Source: Castor canadensis (lineage: Eukaryota > Chordata > Mammalia > Rodentia > Castoridae). Taken from it: DNA of 64,000 nt. Position 1 is the stretch's first letter. The number at the start of each line of letters is the position of its first letter. The translations under genes and the position numbers were made by a program. The notes beneath the pieces are model-generated. The model was not told where the DNA came from, made no database searches, and saw only the letters and a program-made list of their open reading frames with translations. The stretch is taken from positions 124,523,308-124,587,307 of the forward strand of contig NC_133397.1 in assembly GCF_047511655.1 (NCBI RefSeq). The letters are read 5' to 3'. Shown piece after piece: positions 23,700-36,579 of the stretch.

Positions 23700-26580
23700 G
23701 AGAAAAGAGTGCAGAAGTCCATGCAGAAGAGGAGCCGTTTGAGGCAGTTTGAGGCTGAGAATATGAGGCCAGGAACTGTAGGGTTGCTATTAGTATCATG
23801 ACCCTGCAATTTCCAGGACGATCTTGACAATCAAACCTCAGTGGCAGTAAGACGCTTAATGAATAAATAAACCTCGCTGTACAGAGCCATGGTGGATGGG
23901 ATAACGGTGACTCTTGGAGAAGGTAGGAAAATTCACCGAAGACTGGGTGACAGGTGAAGCTTGAAGGAAGAATAAGAGTTTGAAAGGCAGGAAGGAAAAT
24001 GCACCAATAGAGGGAAAATCAAGCAAAAGTATAGAAGAATGAAAATGCACCAAGAATCTGGAGAGTGCAAAACAAGTCCATATGATCAGAATGAATGTGA
24101 CATGGAAGACCATGTCCTGGAATCTAGAGTGGGCAGGGAGGAAAGCCAGGAAGGTAACATGTGACAGCAGTCTTAAAGCCAGCCTGGGCTGTCGAAGAAA
24201 GACTTCTGAGACATTTTCCGGTCTAAATAGTCAGTCTTTTTGGTAGTAAATTTCTAGATCCTTAATTCCTAGATGTCCTCTTTCCCAAAACTATCTGAAC
24301 ATCCTTGTGTTCTAGAAGTCATGGCTAGATTTGTTTCCATGTTTCCTCTCTTTTTTTAAAACAAGAGGCATTCTCTCTTACACATCTATGATTAATTAAT
24401 TGCATAGGGTGCAAATACATCAGTCGCTAAAGAGAGACAACTAAAGATATTTTACACACATGTAGTGTGTGTGCACATGTGTGTGTAACTGAAATGCTGT
24501 ATTCCTGTCAATGCTGAGCTGTTCAGAAAAACTTGGGGTAAGACAAGAATTATTTAGTTCTTATTTAATGACCTCATCTGATCAATCTCTGGGTGATCAC
24601 CAAAGAGTGCATTGCTGTAGTGGCTGTGTCTCAGGAGAGCAAATGTGACTATTGTAAGAAATCCTGAAGGTTGTGGTGTTTTATTTTACCTGTGACAAGG
24701 CTGATCTGTTTACCTGTTGAGGCACATATTCCATATCTGTCACCCATGTCTCCATGAAAGTAAGTATCTTAAAACTCAGAGGGGAAAGAATTCACATGAC
24801 AATAAGAACTTACATGTGTTTTTAGTTGAAAATAACTGATTTCTAAAGAGGACTAGCTTTTTCAGCTACATTATATGGTAGACATTTTCTATAAATCCAT
24901 GAACTAAGTCTGTAACTCCAAAGTTTGACAAAAATACATTTAAAAGCAAAGAGTAACCATACCTATTAAAATTAGTTGTTATAGCATAGATTTCTTAAAA
25001 TTAGCAATATTTACGTCTTTCGAAAACTTTCTGTGTAACCACGTGCCTGTTAGTGAAAGAGTAGACTAATTAGTAACTGCTATTGAATAGGTTTTGGTAA
25101 AGTCTGTTATCTATACTTTCTAGAAACTCCGAGCAGAGGAAAGACCATGTAGCATTTACCTAGATAGCAGGTAAACCTGCAGCTCGGCTCTCCTGTGACA
25201 AAAGGTGTTGTGCTGCCCAGGACTATTTAGAATCACTGGCTGAGCCAGTCAGAAGTACCAGCCTCTGGACATTTATGCCAATCTGGGACTCTTCTAACTG
25301 AAAATGTTTGTTCTGGGACTCCCTCCTGCCTAAGACTGTCTCAGGGCAGTGCTGTCTGCTGGGCGCTTCAAACCAGGCTTTCTCTCCTTTCTCCTCCCCT
25401 CTCATCATGGGACTGAACAGCAACCTGAATGAAGCCTTTCTTTTCTCCTCTCCTCCTTATTTCTCATTGGCATGTCCTCTATCAATGTTTGATGTTTCTA
25501 ATCACGTCTTGGATCCTGCAGCCTTATCTGAGATTCTCTAATACTAGGGTATCAAATCCTTTTCTGATTTTATGCTTTCAATAAAACTGAAAGAGGGTCT
25601 ACACAATAGTGTACTGCTAAATGATTAAAAAATAAGACTAGATAACAAATCCAGGAGTGGGCAAAATGGAATAAGAGTAATCTCGTTTGGGATTAGCTCA
25701 ATGGCCCAGGCCCACGGTGATGTGACAGTCACTGGAATTTATTCAAATTTCAATTTAGACACATGGCAGAAAAGAAAAATTTGGGGAGATATCCTGGGAA
25801 AGATTTTTCCTAAACTTAAAAATAGGTAACTGTTGGAAGAGATGGCTTTTTGCTTCCATTCTATATTGGGTTTCTGGATATGAAAACAAAAGCCACCAGC
25901 TCCTTTCATACTGAGGAAAGGGAGTCAATTAGCGAAGTGCTCACAGACAAGGGAATGGCAGAGGGATGGAGTTGGAGCAAACAGACAAAGCTGATCCTAA
26001 AATCTACCAACCTGTGAACTTCGTGGTGCGAAAGGGAGGCACTTCCTGCACTGAGGGATTTCCCTCTTACTCTGATAGCATTGGCCTTCCGTATCTCCAC
26101 TTACACTGGAACCTGTCCTGAATTCAACCCAGATCACTCCTCTCTCACAGGAGGGAATTCTCTCTCAGCACAGCAGCTTTCATGGAACTGCCCATAGTCA
26201 TTTCTCTGGACTGTGGGTGTTGCCTCTGCCTGGGCCTCCCATTCAGGTTACTTCCTCTCTACAAAGGATGGCATTGGATGCAGACACCAGCCTGAATCAA
26301 GGTCAGGCTGGCTGGATTTTCTGCCTTTATTTTCCAGCATACCTTGTCTCTAGCCTAAGCAACCTCCCCCATCAGCCAATGCTTTTAATTCTCAGAGCAT
26401 GATTAAGATTTCAGAGATTATGACCAATGTACAAAATAATTAACTTTAAGCTTATTCTGCTAAATTTTTACAAATATATGCATGTGTAAAGACACACTTG
26501 CATGTACAATGTTGTATGTATGTGCATGCATATGCAAGTAAGTATATAACATACATATACAGCAATATTTACATTTATAC
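23700..26580. other. Unassigned intergenic sequence
   Basis: About 2.9 kb without a recognised gene or repeat. Small tg-rich stretches lie near 24455-24490 and an alternating at/gt region at 26470-26560. CT-rich sequence at 25380-25470 may be an old LTR but was not assigned. Confidence 0.4.
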
Positions 26581-26584
26581 ATCA

Positions 26585-26780
26585 TAGCTAATTGGAAGGC
26601 TGAGATTGGGAGGATTGTGGTTTGAGGTGGGCCTAGCTAGGCAAATAGCTTGTGAGACCCCCATCTCCAAAATAAGTGGAGCAAAAGGGACCAAAAGTGT
26701 GGCTCAAATGGTAGAGAGCCTGTTTTGCAAGCACGAAGCCCTGAGTTCAAACCCAGTCCCACCAAAATATTTCAAAAGAG
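26585..26780 (+). mobile_element. Dimeric SINE (B1-like head, tRNA-like tail)
   Basis: Head: ggaaggctgagattgggagg and gtgagacccccatctcc. Tail: gtgtggctcaaatggtagag to ccctgagttcaaacccagtc, then accaccaaaat. Plus orientation. Confidence 0.85.
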
Positions 26781-27142
26781 GAAGTGATAAAACCATTCTG
26801 ATTGGATCTCTTAAAAGTTCATACCATCCTCAACTAAGTTTTATCAATTGCTCACAATTCCTAAAAAGAAAAACCAAAAAGACAATTCCAGTATTTGTGG
26901 GGACCCTTCTCCCTCATCCGCAATGCTCCAGACTTCCAGTCTTCTTTTCTTTCCTTCTACACACCAAGCTTTTTCTCATTTTGGACCTTCGGGCTGCTTC
27001 ACTCATCCTCACTCTGCTCCTTTTCTCTTGTCTGGTTGGTTCTCACTCTCTGGGTCTACCCAGTGTAAAATAGGTGCTCCATGTTGTTCTTTTAGTGGCC
27101 TGATTACAACACAGAAGTTGCTACAGTTCGTAATTATGCATT

Positions 27143-27535
27143 GTTATGGATTAAATTGTGTCCCCTCCCAAAAAACAGTATGTCCTCATCCCCAATCCCA
27201 CAGAATGTGACCTTATTTCGACACTGAGCCTTTATGAAGGTAATTAAAGTGGGCCACACTCCAGTTGACTAGTGTCTTTGTTAGAAGGGCAAACTTGAAC
27301 AGGGACACTTACAGAGGGAAGCCAGTGAAGGCACACAGAGAGGTCACATGACTGGAAAGATACATCTATAAGCCAAGGCACATAAGGATCACCAGCAAGC
27401 ACCAGAAGCTAGAGGGCCAGAAAGGGTTTTCCCTGGAGTCATGAGGGAGGACATGGCCCTGTGGACACTAGCCTTCACCTGTAAGACAGAAAGTTTCTGT
27501 TGTTTTAGGCCACCTAGTTTTTGGTACCTTTAAAA
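27143..27535 (+). mobile_element. Ancient MaLR-type LTR
   Basis: Starts tgttatggattaaattgtgt with cccctcccaaaa. Internal blocks include gaatgtgaccttatttc and ggtaattaaagtgggcc, and it ends gtttctgttgttttaggcca. This order matches an old mammalian LTR of the ERVL-MaLR style as I remember it; the exact subfamily was not named. Confidence 0.6.
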
Positions 27536-27559
27536 GGTAGCTTTAGGGACTAGTAAGTG

Positions 27560-28465
27560 CATGATTGAGTTATAGTTACCATTTATTGCATGGTATCTGT
27601 CTTCTTGTTCAACTTTTGACTTTATGAGGGTAGGTGTGTCTATTTTGTCATTTTTGTTTGCAACTACACAAATGGAGGTTGGCAGAACCTGTTAGTGCAG
27701 GGATATCTGTAGGACTGATGCATTACTGAATGAGTGGGTCCACGGGTGATGGCATTGTAATGTGAAGTGCTTCTGAAGATTTAGACTCTGAAATCATTCG
27801 TATAAACCAATTAAAATAAATAATGAATTAATCTTAAAATCAGTAATCAGAATACTTGAAGTAAGAAGAGAAAAATTTTTGTTGCCTGATCATCAAAGGC
27901 CTTATTTAACCAGCTCTGATGAGTTATTAAATTTCACATTCTGGAATAATTCCCCTTATATGAAAAAGCATTGTTGTTCTCATCCTATCAAAAGAGTACA
28001 CTGTCAAGTTTTAGAACAAAAAACACAAACATCTCTGCAATCTCCATGACTTACTTTAAGAAAAATACAAACAGGGATCTGTAGAAGTTCAAGTTCTCTC
28101 TTTTGAGCATATTAATTACAGCTGAAGAATCACATGAGAGAGGCAGGAAAACACATGAATATCTGCTCATTGTAAAGGACCTCACTGCCCAGGAAACTTG
28201 TGAACACGAGTATGAGTACATTTTCAAATCTGGGAGAAATGTAAGACATGGCAAGAACAGAGGAGATACACAGGTACACATGTGGCTGGCTTCCTGCTGT
28301 GTTGATTTTCATTGTTTGCTTTTTTCTCCACTGATTTTAACCCATATTTCTAATTACTATACACATTCATGAACTACACATGTATACCAATTCCACACAT
28401 CTTTGTACATAAATATAAATGTGTATGCTGTATCTATGCATAGTCACACAATGTAGCACATTCTG
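27560..28465. other. Unassigned intergenic sequence
   Basis: AT-rich, no recognised feature. Confidence 0.4.
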
Positions 28466-28469
28466 AATC

Positions 28470-28500
28470 CCTCCCTCTCTCTCTCTCATTTTCTCTCTTT
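28470..28500 (+). repeat. CT-rich simple repeat
   Basis: ctccctccctctctctctct run next to the SINE that follows. Confidence 0.8.
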
Positions 28501-28607
28501 TGAGACAGGGTCTCTCCCTATAGCCCAGGCTGGTCTTAAACTCATGATCCTCCTTGCCTCAGTCTTCTGAGTACTGGAATTACAAAAATGCACCACCATG
28601 CCTGGCT
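28501..28607 (-). mobile_element. B1/7SL-like SINE monomer
   Basis: Plus strand reads gagacagggtctctccctat and ends gcaccaccatgcctggc, the reverse complement of a B1/Alu-type unit. Confidence 0.8.
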
Positions 28608-29279
28608 TGAACCTTTCTTACTTTAGTAAAGATGACCATTAGTTGCCTTATCTCAGGACTCAGCAGGAAGGGAATGGACGGGTCCAGTACTTAGTAAGGA
28701 ACAACAAGAAGTTGATACAGAACTTAATACCTCTCTGCTCTGCACCTCTGGTCAAAGTAAGTAGCGAAAGTCAGATGTGTGTGATTTTTGCTTCTTTGCA
28801 CAGTAGGTTTGGTGGATTAATTTCCCTTCTCCACACATGGAAATTTGGGACCTGCAATGGTAAACTCAGAAGCTCAGAGTTTTAAGTGCTAAAATGCCTT
28901 TAAACAAATCAATATGCTTAGAATTGAATCTTAGCTCTAAGAACTCTTAAGAGTTTATCTATAGCCATTACTAAATGCACAGGAACACCATTTCTACCTG
29001 CATATGCTAGCTATCAGACTGGTTACCAGAAAAAATCTATTTCTAGATAGCCTTTATTCTGTCTGTGAAGCTACCCATGGTTTAAAATGGCTAGATCACG
29101 GGCACGTTTTCTTGATCGGTTTCCTACCTGTGGGTTTATCATTACTGATAGTTGCATTTCCATTTCAGAATATGTAGTAAATGATTTTCCCATTTTGGAA
29201 ATGTCTATGCCATTGGTGGTTCTTTCTAGAAAAAGTTATATTGTCCTAGGAGCCTATTTTTATAATGTCTAACCTCTGC

Positions 29280-29450
29280 TATTAATATGTACAGACATCT
29301 ACATTCATTAATTTATGCAACATCACATTTCCTATTACCTAGGTACTAATAGTAGTTATTTTATGGAGGAGGCAAAAAAAATAATTTTTCTAAGGTCACA
29401 AAACTCTAAGTGAAAGAGGCAGAACATGGGTGAAGGTGAGCCTGAAGCTC
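29280..29450 (-). mobile_element. MIR-like fragment
   Basis: Reverse-sense MIR pattern: ggtactaatagtagttat, then ttatggaggaggcaaa and taaggtcacaaaactc followed by gaggcagaacatggg. Diverged. Confidence 0.5.
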
Positions 29451-29724
29451 AAGTAAAGGATGCATGTCTATCCTTTAGAACACACCTGCATGGGCAGGTG
29501 TCTTTCCAACAATGACAGTGCACCCGTTTACCACGCAGGCTTTGGACCGGAAGCATGAGCACCCTTGGAAGGATGTTACACATGCAGAACCCCAGCACCA
29601 CCCAGACCTACTGAAACACAGCCTGCAGGATAACAGTTGTCCACGTGCTGCAGGTGCACACTGAAGTCTGAGGAGGTACGGAAGAGCATGGGTGTTGCAT
29701 TATCCATGGCCCATTCTTTTCAAA

Positions 29725-29885
29725 TTTGGTCAACTTGTGCAAAATCATTTTTTAAGCACCAGTTTCCTCAGGCATGCTAGAGATAATGGTAGCCTCTGCT
29801 TTTGAACCAGTTGAAATGAGCTCATGCAAGAAAATCACAACCAACCTAGCTGGCACACAAGAGGGATCAATCATTGAGAGTTCTA
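29725..29885 (+). mobile_element. MIR-like fragment
   Basis: Forward-sense MIR pattern: agtttcctcaggcatg, gagataatggtagcctctgc and ctagctggcacacaag. Diverged. Confidence 0.5.
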
Positions 29886-30297
29886 ATTGTGGAATCTGAA
29901 TGCTGTCTAAAAGTTGCACTCAATCTACTCTGATGATAAGCTCAGAGATCTGAAAAGGACATATTTCTTTTAACATAATTAATCATTTGATGGAACCTTA
30001 AGTGGAAATACAAATCAAAATAATTCCTTCTACCTTGTACTCTTCAGCCACCTTTTAGATTTCATCCAGACATTAGAAACACTGATGACCTGAGGAGTGA
30101 CGGCACAGTAGACAGGCAGAGAAAACCACAGGTTTCCTAAGTTTAAGCTCACTTGGGCCAAAGGTAGAAACAATGCACTTAGGTAAATTGAATCTCATGG
30201 ATGGAGCAGGTGGGGTAGAGCACAGATCCGGAGATTTTGGATTTCACCCAACCACTATAGTTTCAAAGAAATGTGGTGAGACAAAATGATGAAGTAT

Positions 30298-30760
30298 GGT
30301 CAGGGTTCTTCAGCAAACAGAGGAGCAAGGGAGAGAGAAAGGGAGTTGTTATAAGGAGTTGACTCATAAGATTTGGAGGTTGTGCTGTCCCAAGATCTAC
30401 AGCTTGCAAGCTAGAATCCTAGGAGAGCCAGTGGTGTAGGTTGTGTCTCTCAGCTGGCAGGCTTGAAACCCAGAAAACATGAATGTTTTAATTCAAGTTC
30501 AAAGGAGAAAAGCCAATGTTCCAGTTCAAAGGCACGCAGGTAATTTTCCTCTTCCTCAGTGTTTTGAGTTTATTCAGGTTTCCACAGTTTACATGAGGCC
30601 CACACACATCAAGGAAGGCAATCTGCTCTGTCCAGTTTGTAAATTACAACGTTGAACTCATGCCCAGACATGCCCAGGGTACCACCCCAAATATCTGTCC
30701 AAATCTCTAAGCCCCTCGTGGCCTAGTCCAGTTGACAAAGTAAACACATTATACATATTT
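30298..30760 (+). mobile_element. Ancient mammalian interspersed repeat, family not named
   Basis: ggtcagggttcttcagcaaa at the start, then aggagttgactcataag, gcttgcaagctagaatcc, ggcccacacacatcaagg, and an end of gtggcctagtccagttgaca. I remember this order from a common mammalian LTR-type repeat but cannot name the family reliably. Confidence 0.5.
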
Positions 30761-30850
30761 CTCTTTTTGCTTTTCCAGGTAAGGACACTGAAATTATCAT
30801 TAAATCATAAAAGAAGGAGCACATTTGTGACATCAAAAATGACTTAAAGC

Positions 30851-31065
30851 AAGGCCTTGCAGCACGTGCCTGTTATCTTAGCTCTGAGGGAAGCATTAAC
30901 AGTTGGATTGTGGTCCAGGTCAGCCAAGGTATAAGTGCAAGACACTATTCAAACATGACCTAAAGCAAAAAAGGGCTAGGGGCATGGATCAAGTGGAAGA
31001 GCAGCTGCCTACCAAACACGAGGCCCTGAGTTCAAATCCCAGTACTGCCCATAAAATAAAGAAGG
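30851..31065 (+). mobile_element. Dimeric SINE
   Basis: B1-like head (gcagcacgtgcctgttatc) followed by the tRNA-like unit (gggctaggggcatggatcaa to ccctgagttcaaatcccagt). The central tail between the units is A-rich. Confidence 0.8.
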
Positions 31066-31644
31066 ACACAAAAACAACTCAATTGATAACAATTCATAAA
31101 TACAGTTAAGTTTGCCTGTTAGAAAATTATAGCACATTGTCCTTAATTTTATCATGTTATAGATTAAAGAAACCTGCCTGGATGGAATAGGTCAGAACAG
31201 TCTGAAGATGACTGGAGGAGCTATCAGAGGGCCATGAAGGGAAGGAGATATTGAGAGGTCTCTGCTGAAATCCAGGGATGACATGACCCGACTTTGGAGT
31301 GATGCCAGAGAGGGGGGAGAGCAACTAATGAGGAGCCACCTATCCTTTGAGCTTTTCTCATCTGCTAAGGTTCATTGAAGTAATATTAGGGTCTGGCTCT
31401 CAGACACCATGATCCTAGGATGTTTCAACTAAGGGGATCTGAGAGATGACAGAAATAAAATAGATCTTCATGAGCTTAAGCCTCAGGGGCCTGGTGAGTG
31501 ATGGTGCTTGGGACAGAAAATTGAGAAGTCATACCAGTGTGGCTGTTTCCATCACTCTACAGTTGTAAAAAGTCTGTGGTTGTCCCCTTTATTTTTAGAA
31601 GAAAAAGAAACAAGACTAATCCTAATTAAAAATAGAGCAAAACA

Positions 31645-31965
31645 AGCTGGGCACAGTGGCTCACACCTGTAATCATAGCTTCTTGACAGGCAAAGACTGA
31701 GAGGATCGAAGTTCCACGCCAATCTAGGCAAAAAGTTCTAGAGACCCTATCTCAACTAATAGCTGAACATGATGATATGTGCCTGTCACCTCAGCTATGC
31801 AAATGGTCTGGACCCCAGGCTGGGTCCAGAATAAACACAAAACCCTATCTCAAAAAATAACCAATGCATAAAGGACAGGAGGCATGGCTCAAATGGTAGA
31901 GCACCTGTACAGCAAGTACAAAACCCTGAGTTCAAGCCCCCCACTGCCCAAAACAAAACAAAATG
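31645..31965 (+). mobile_element. Composite SINE (two heads plus tRNA-like tail)
   Basis: gctgggcacagtggctcaca starts a B1-like unit. A second head-like piece follows after ctatctcaac (gctgaacatgatgatatgtg), and the copy ends with a tRNA-like unit (catggctcaaatggtagagc to ccctgagttcaagccc). Confidence 0.8.
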
Positions 31966-31969
31966 CCCA

Positions 31970-33300
31970 GTTAAATCCTTGGCAAAATACTCACAGAGAA
32001 AGAAGATAATCATATTATTGGATGTTATTTGTCAAAGTGGGCACAATGTTACTCCCTTAGCTGTAAAATTATTATTATAGGCTGTATATTTGTTAAAGTT
32101 TTATTTGAGATGTTTAAAATAGTAGCTATTTCTAATATTTAAAAATGCCCTTTCTGTTCCCACTGTTTCTGTTGCAAAACTAAGAGGTACACTGTTAAAG
32201 AGGTCAAAGATACCTTGGTGAGTGAGTCCTGCAGCAGGTTGACTATTTACAGGATCAACTCCAGGTAGACAGTCACTGAACTTTCAACTGAAGGTGGTCA
32301 AAGGCCATTATTCAGGAACTAACCTGTCTTAAGAGATGGAGAAAAGGAAAAAAATCTCCACATAATAGATTCATTATTCTTTACTTTTAAACCTTCCTGA
32401 AATAGTACCTTTACTGATATTGGGTGTGAGCAACCTCTCACTACTCCCTTCATGGTAAAGAGATAATCACATTGTCGGATGTGTTTGTCAAAGAGAGGAC
32501 ATGGCTTTGTCATTCAATATGTTCTTCACATCACAGTGTTTCAATGGAAACTCAATTCAGTATTTCAGCACAGGAATGTAATTCATATCATATACCAGGC
32601 TTCTATTCAATCAAGTCTAATGTCAAGATTGCTTTTTATACAGATGGATGCATTAACAAGTCTAATTTCACAGTCTTGTGCTATTTCTTAGCCAACAAAA
32701 TTATGATCGACTTTCTCTGTAATTATATGTGCTGGACTAATGGTTTATTTACATTTGCAATCTCTAACACAGGTTCTCTGGAGAGCTATTTTTACATTAG
32801 TCCTTGCTTGTTGAAGAGTTTTGGGCATAAGAATAGTGTTAGTGATATAAAAACACAGAAGTAAAACTCCAAGTGGACAGAAACATATGCTCATTTAAAT
32901 CACAGGGTGGACTTCTGATGTATTACTTTACCTGTCTCAACACCTCTCATTTTTCTAAGTAAAGTAGTCCCTGCTTTTGGACTGTAACCATTTATGAGGG
33001 CTACATGATCTGTCATCTTTCTTGGGCTGCAACCTCCCCTGTCTGCTTCAATTTATAGAAATAGGAAATGATCTTGGTTCCTAGCTACAAAGATGGGCCT
33101 GGGACAGGGATGGAGACAGGTGGGTGGGAGAGACACAGGGCTGGCTATATCCCAAACCAGTTTTTCCCTGGAAATTTTCAACTGAATTGAAACTGGAAGG
33201 GATAATCTCTTTCCTTCCCTGTGGCAAAGTTGGGCAAGTGTGAGCCAGAAGCTACTAGCAGACATTAATGTAGCTCAAGATTTACCAACTCAGCATTGTT
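31970..33300. other. Unassigned intergenic sequence
   Basis: A 130-codon plus-strand open stretch (32472-32864) is compositionally random and matches no family I know. No repeats recognised. Confidence 0.4.
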
Positions 33301-33324
33301 ACTGTTTTCAGTCATTTAATGCTT

Positions 33325-33490
33325 TGTTGTTGGGGACTGTCCTGTGCATCGTAGGGTGTTTAGCAGAACCCCTAGCCTCTATCTACTAGATGCCAACAGT
33401 ACCCTGTTTTGCACAGAGTGGCCACCAGAAACATCTCTAGGCTCTTCTAAATGACCCTGGGGATCAAAGTGATGCCCAGTTAAAAGAATT
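33325..33490 (-). mobile_element. MER5-type hAT DNA transposon relic
   Basis: ggactgtcctgtgcatcgta, gtgtttagcagaacccctag and ctactagatgccaacagtac are the MER5A/MER5B interior as I remember it, in reverse sense to the usual consensus. The end near 33480 (ggggatcaaagtgatgccc) is the decayed terminal part. Confidence 0.75.
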
Positions 33491-33499
33491 AGCCTCCAG

Positions 33500-34780
33500 A
33501 AGAGAATGGTGCCAACTCATTCAAGAGGAACAGGGATAGGGAATAAAGACACAAAGAGAAAGAGGTCTGCTTAGGAACAGTTTTGCCCAAATAGACCCTT
33601 TCCTATATGGTTCTATATGGTTAAAATTAGCTGATCTATTCACATACACAATTTTTTTTCCTAAAGAAACTTGATTTATTCTTTTGCCAAATGCAGTAAG
33701 AATTCTGAAACAAAACTAGGAAAAGTCAGATGTGTAAACTAGGCCAAAGGGCAGTAAAAACAAAACAAAACAAATAAATCAATAGGGCTTGTTCAGAGCA
33801 TAGATTTGCCTGAGTTTTGAAAAATTACATAAGAACTTGCAAACTTGTTTACAGAAGAGAAGAAAAAAAGAATTGATTATGAAATAGATGGTTAACAGCA
33901 TAAGTAGACGCCCAAGCAGATTCTAGAGTGACATAGAATTATCTCCAAGACAGCCTTGGAATGAGGCAAAAAAAGAGGAGAAAAGTAAGCTGAGACCTTT
34001 GTGTGTGTCTTCTGGGGAGCATACACGTCTGGTAATGAGTTCCTGTGTACAGTGTGTGCCTGTAGGTATAGGTCTGTGTTTGTACTTTTCTAGTTTTCAA
34101 TAAATGGATCAAATAATGTCTCCTATTCCATCAACCACAAGCTTGAGAGACTACATGGAGAGTCTCTGAAAGTTTGAGAGGCTACATGGAGAAGCCCTGT
34201 CTCAGGAGCTTCTGCATCTATGAACCCAATTTAGTAATGCTTCCAAGTAAGATATTAACTCTGGACCTGCTGACTCCCCAAGTTCATGTGAGTCCTCCTT
34301 TCTGTCCATGGCTTTCGCCTAAGTACAACCTCAGTTCCTACAGACACAGTAAATAAATTCCTTTCTTCCTAGGATCCAGGTCAAAATAACTAAGGAGTTA
34401 ATCACTGAAACTTCTGTTAAGGTAAACATATCTTTAATTTTCCTCCAGGAAACTGTTATGAAAGGAGGGTGAGGAATGCTGAGGAAGTACCTTACTGCCT
34501 GGCTCCAAACAACTGCACAAGATAGACTTGTCTATTCACAGTCACCTTCCAGAATGCACTAAGCCGATCACTCATGCATGCCCCACTTAAAACCATCGTT
34601 TGTCCTTCTGTAAGCCTATATGCTTGGGGAAAAAATAACTGAAGAGCAGGAAACTTGTGTTTTGAGAAGGAGTTTATGCACCTTCAACAAGGACATGTGT
34701 TGAATGGAAAGCACATGTAAGCACTAGGGAGGATTTTTCTTTTAAGTCAAATCGATAGTGCAATTGTGGCTTAAAAGCTT
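33500..34780. other. Unassigned intergenic sequence
   Basis: It includes a short tandem pair around gctacatggagaa (34151 and 34181) and a stretch at 34100-34400 that may be LTR-derived. No gene. Confidence 0.4.
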
Positions 34781-35334
34781 CTTATGACAAGGTTTCCAGT
34801 AACCATGCTGCCAGGTTACGAACAACAGCCACGTCACAACACATGTCACAACAAGCAGTTGGAGACAGTTATACGAGGACATCCACTGCTAGCACCATGG
34901 CATGAGGACTTGGTGAAAACTTCAAGACGGAGATTCTCAGCAAACAGTGCTGATGCAACTGGATGCCTGCATGGGGAGGAGAGAGATCAGCCTGTTGCTC
35001 ACACCATACACAACAATTAACCCTAAATGGATCACAGCCCTAAAGCCCTTGGAAGAAAATCTAGAAGAGCATCTACAGAACCTCAGGCAGGGTGGTGGAC
35101 TCTAAGACCCCAAAAGCATGAGCAGCGAAGTTATACTGGGTTTCATCAAAATTAGAAACTTCTATAATTTAACGGGAATAATGAAGAAAGTGAAATATCA
35201 TAACCTGATTGGGAATTTGCACCTAGAATATATGAAGAAACATTATGACTCAGTGACTCGGTAACGAAAAGACAAACAACGTGAGTTATATAGCAGGCAA
35301 AAGATTTTAATAGCCATTTCTCCAAAGTTGATGG

Positions 35335-35400
35335 GTGTGCACATGAGTACGTGTGTGCATGTGTGCATGTGTGTATATATGTGTGTGTGTGTATGTAAAT
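35335..35400 (+). repeat. (TG)n-rich microsatellite in the L1
   Basis: gtgtgcatgtgtgcatgtgt and a later tgtgtgtgtgtg run. Confidence 0.8.
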
Positions 35401-35450
35401 GGGGGTGATGGCAAAAAGCACATGAAAAGATGCATTAGGAAAACATACAA

Positions 35451-35537
35451 TTTTTTTTTGCAGTGGTGGGGATTGAACCCAGAGCCTTGGGCATGGTAAA
35501 CAAGTGTTTTACCTCTGAGCTACACCATAACCCTGGA
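35451..35537 (-). mobile_element. tRNA-derived SINE nested in the old L1
   Basis: T-run, then gtggggattgaacccagagc and ttttacctctgagctacacc: the reverse complement of a tRNA-like SINE with B box and A box. It interrupts the L1. Confidence 0.75.
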
Positions 35538-35904
35538 AAAATGCAAATTAAAAACATGAAATATCACTTTATACCACCAGGATTGCCATCAAAGTAATCA
35601 GAAAATATCAAGGGTTGGTGAGGCTGTGTAGAAACCAAAGTCCTCATACACAGCTGTGATGTAAGACTGTGCAGCCAATGTGGAAAGTAGTCTGGCAGCT
35701 CCTCAAGTGGTTAATGGCATGACCCCACAATTTCATGAAGAGGATGTAAAAAACACCAAAACAGAATATATTTATAGTAGGAATATAACTATATAAGGAT
35801 TTCTAATTAATTAACTCAAATAATAGCTTAAATCTATTTTGGAAACTTTTTTTAAAAAAATTAACTTTTTTAAATAAGAAAAGTTGGTTTTTAAATAAAC
35901 TTTT

Positions 35905-36405
35905 TTTTTTAAATTGTGGAATTTATTTAGCTTTTCTTTGCAGGACTGGGGTTTGAACTCAAGGCTTCATACTTGCAAGTCAGGTGCTCTACCACTTGAG
36001 CGACTCCTCCAGTCCATTTTGCTCTGGTTATTTTGGAGATGGGGTCTCACAAACTATTTGCCTGAGCTGGCCTCAAAGCGTTATCCTCCTGATGTCAGTC
36101 TCCCAAGCAGCTAGAATCATAGGTGTGAGCCTCCTGCTTGCCAGGCAGGTGTTCCCCAGTCTTTTTTGCATTACTTATTTTTCAGGTAGAGTCCCATGTT
36201 TTTGCCTGGGCCAGTATGGACCATGATTCTTCAACTTAAGCTTCTCGTGTGCCTCATAGACAACAGGCACATACCAACATGGTCCATTAATTTACTGAGA
36301 TGGGGTCTGGTAACGTTTTGCCTGGGCTAGCCTCAAACCACAATCCTTCTGATCTCCATCTCATGAGTAGCTTGAATTATAGGCATTAGCCATCATGCCT
36401 GGCCA
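35905..36405 (-). mobile_element. Composite SINE, minus sense
   Basis: From low to high: T-rich tail, tRNA-like unit (tttgaactcaaggcttcat, ctaccacttgagcgactcct), B1-like unit (gagatggggtctcacaaact), and a second head with gagatggggtctggtaacgt ending gccatcatgcctggcc. It lies just downstream of the SNX7 poly-A site. Confidence 0.8.
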
Positions 36406-36579
36406 TTTTTAACTTTTAATATCATTTACTCCAAACTTTTAACATCAAAATAAACAGTATTTCAGAGCAAATTATGAGAAAATAAAACTAAGTGTATAAC
36501 ATACTAGTTAACATGCTGGTCACACTGGAATCTGTTCCAGAGGCTTCAGCGACCAGGAGAAAAAGAACACACCACTGCC

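Larger units (their letters stand above)
34785..35780 (+). mobile_element. Ancient L1 (L1M-type) ORF2 3' part
   Basis: Forward old-L1 ORF2 sequence: ctcacaccatacacaacaat, aaatggatcacagccctaaa, gggtttcatcaaaattagaa, and agccatttctccaaag. It then continues past a tg microsatellite and a SINE with aaatatcactttataccacc. Too decayed to be open. Confidence 0.7.

Noticed and set aside
32472..32864. 130-codon plus-strand open frame as a protein gene
   Set aside because: AT-rich composition, no recognisable domain, no splice or promoter context, and a second overlapping frame is also open.
33960..34400. A solo LTR around the tandem gctacatggagaa
   Set aside because: Only suggestive composition; no LTR ends or family motif.
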